In this document: positions 6,391 through 6,494 of the stretch, one piece after another
Numbering within the stretch: position 1 is the first letter of the stretch
How the letters are laid out: every line of letters begins with the position of its first letter
DNA from: CAZAXU01 sp964489245
GTDB lineage: Bacteria > Bacteroidota > Bacteroidia > Flavobacteriales > Flavobacteriaceae
Length of the DNA stretch: 6,494 nt
Assembly: GCA_964489245.1 (NCBI GenBank)
Contig: CAZAXU010000067.1
Location: forward strand, 1-6,494
Direction: 5' to 3'
The notes under the pieces: generated by a model
What the model was told of the DNA's origin: nothing
The model's database searches: none
Seen by the model: the letters and a program-made list of their open reading frames with translations, nothing else
Program-made: the position numbers and the translations under genes

Positions 6391-6439
6391 TATTTCAGGT
6401 TGGCGAGAAGCCTGTCCCGTGAAGCGCAGCGACTACGGG
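6391..6439 (+). other. Short unique segment between the gap and the second tRNA 3' repeat
   Basis: This 49-base segment is more GC-rich than the surrounding DNA. One frame is open throughout (beginning YFRLARSLSREAQRLRGALV). Another ends at a TAG inside the repeat (ISGWREACPVKRSDYGEP, then stop), and a third stops after FQVGEKPVP. Any of these might be the 3' tail of a gene hidden in the gap. It also contains the inverted pair CCCGT (6416-6420) and ACGGG (6435-6439), so it could be structured. No identity can be assigned from the bases visible. Confidence 0.4.
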
Positions 6440-6494
6440 GAGCCCTAGTAGGCCAACACAATCAATCAAATCCTGACTTTAACAATGTTGGGAT
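6440..6494 (+). repeat. Exact 55-nt direct repeat, copy 2 (tRNA-Gln 3' end plus flank)
   Basis: Identical to 6236-6290, and ending at the last base of the window at the same point where copy 1 meets the gap. It carries only the tRNA 3' portion (half of the T loop, the 3' T strand, the 3' acceptor strand and discriminator A), so it is not a functional tRNA. It resembles the displaced tRNA end left by an element that inserts at a tRNA 3' end. Confidence 0.9.

Noticed and set aside
6258..6461. Minus-strand open frame spanning the N run
   Set aside because: Half of it is unknown sequence, so the frame across the gap is meaningless.
6440..6494. Second tRNA gene
   Set aside because: Only the 3' portion of the tRNA is present; the 5' acceptor strand, D arm and anticodon arm are missing.
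1..6494. CRISPR array, rRNA or insertion-sequence transposase
   Set aside because: No regularly spaced repeats, no rRNA-like segments and no transposase motifs were seen on either strand.

Overview
The window looks like an AT-rich Bacteroidota genome, probably a draft or metagenome assembly. Four things point there: promoters of the form TTTG-N20-TAnnTTTG, A-rich leaders with no Shine-Dalgarno motif, Bacteroidota-style protein families (RHS tip toxin, small lipoprotein, Mrp with a DUF59-like N-terminus), and a tRNA without an encoded CCA. A run of 100 N at 6291-6390 marks a scaffold join.

Layout. (1) 1-1479, plus strand: the 3' end of an RHS-repeat protein. Its variable tip looks like a polymorphic toxin type 23 domain. 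It is followed 12 bases later by a small putative lipoprotein, the natural immunity candidate. (2) 1480-1830: a convergent intergenic region without a convincing gene. It holds a 12-bp-stem hairpin and an imperfect 18-nt direct repeat. (3) 1831-3918, minus strand: ppk1, polyphosphate kinase. (4) 3919-4079: a divergent promoter region. (5) 4080-6099, plus strand: a compact operon of mrp/apbC-type P-loop ATPase, a NifU C-terminal-type Fe-S scaffold, and a Crp/Fnr-family regulator. (6) 6180-6252: tRNA-Gln(TTG) behind a near-consensus promoter. (7) 6253-6494: tRNA-flanking sequence, the assembly gap, and a 104-base fragment that ends with an exact 55-nt repeat of the tRNA 3' end and its downstream flank.

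How the genes work together. The RHS tip and lipoprotein look like an effector/immunity cassette of an interbacterial competition system. The mrp-nifU-crp operon joins two Fe-S cluster handling proteins to a cysteine-containing transcription factor, which suggests Fe-S, redox or nitrosative control; this is inference. ppk1 is a stand-alone housekeeping and stress gene.

The most interesting lead is the 3' end of the window. The tRNA-Gln 3' end is duplicated on both sides of the gap. Both copies stop at the same base, just after a possible ATG. The geometry fits a collapsed tandem repeat, such as a small element bounded by tRNA 3' ends, that the assembler could not resolve. The element itself is not visible in the window, so this remains a hypothesis.
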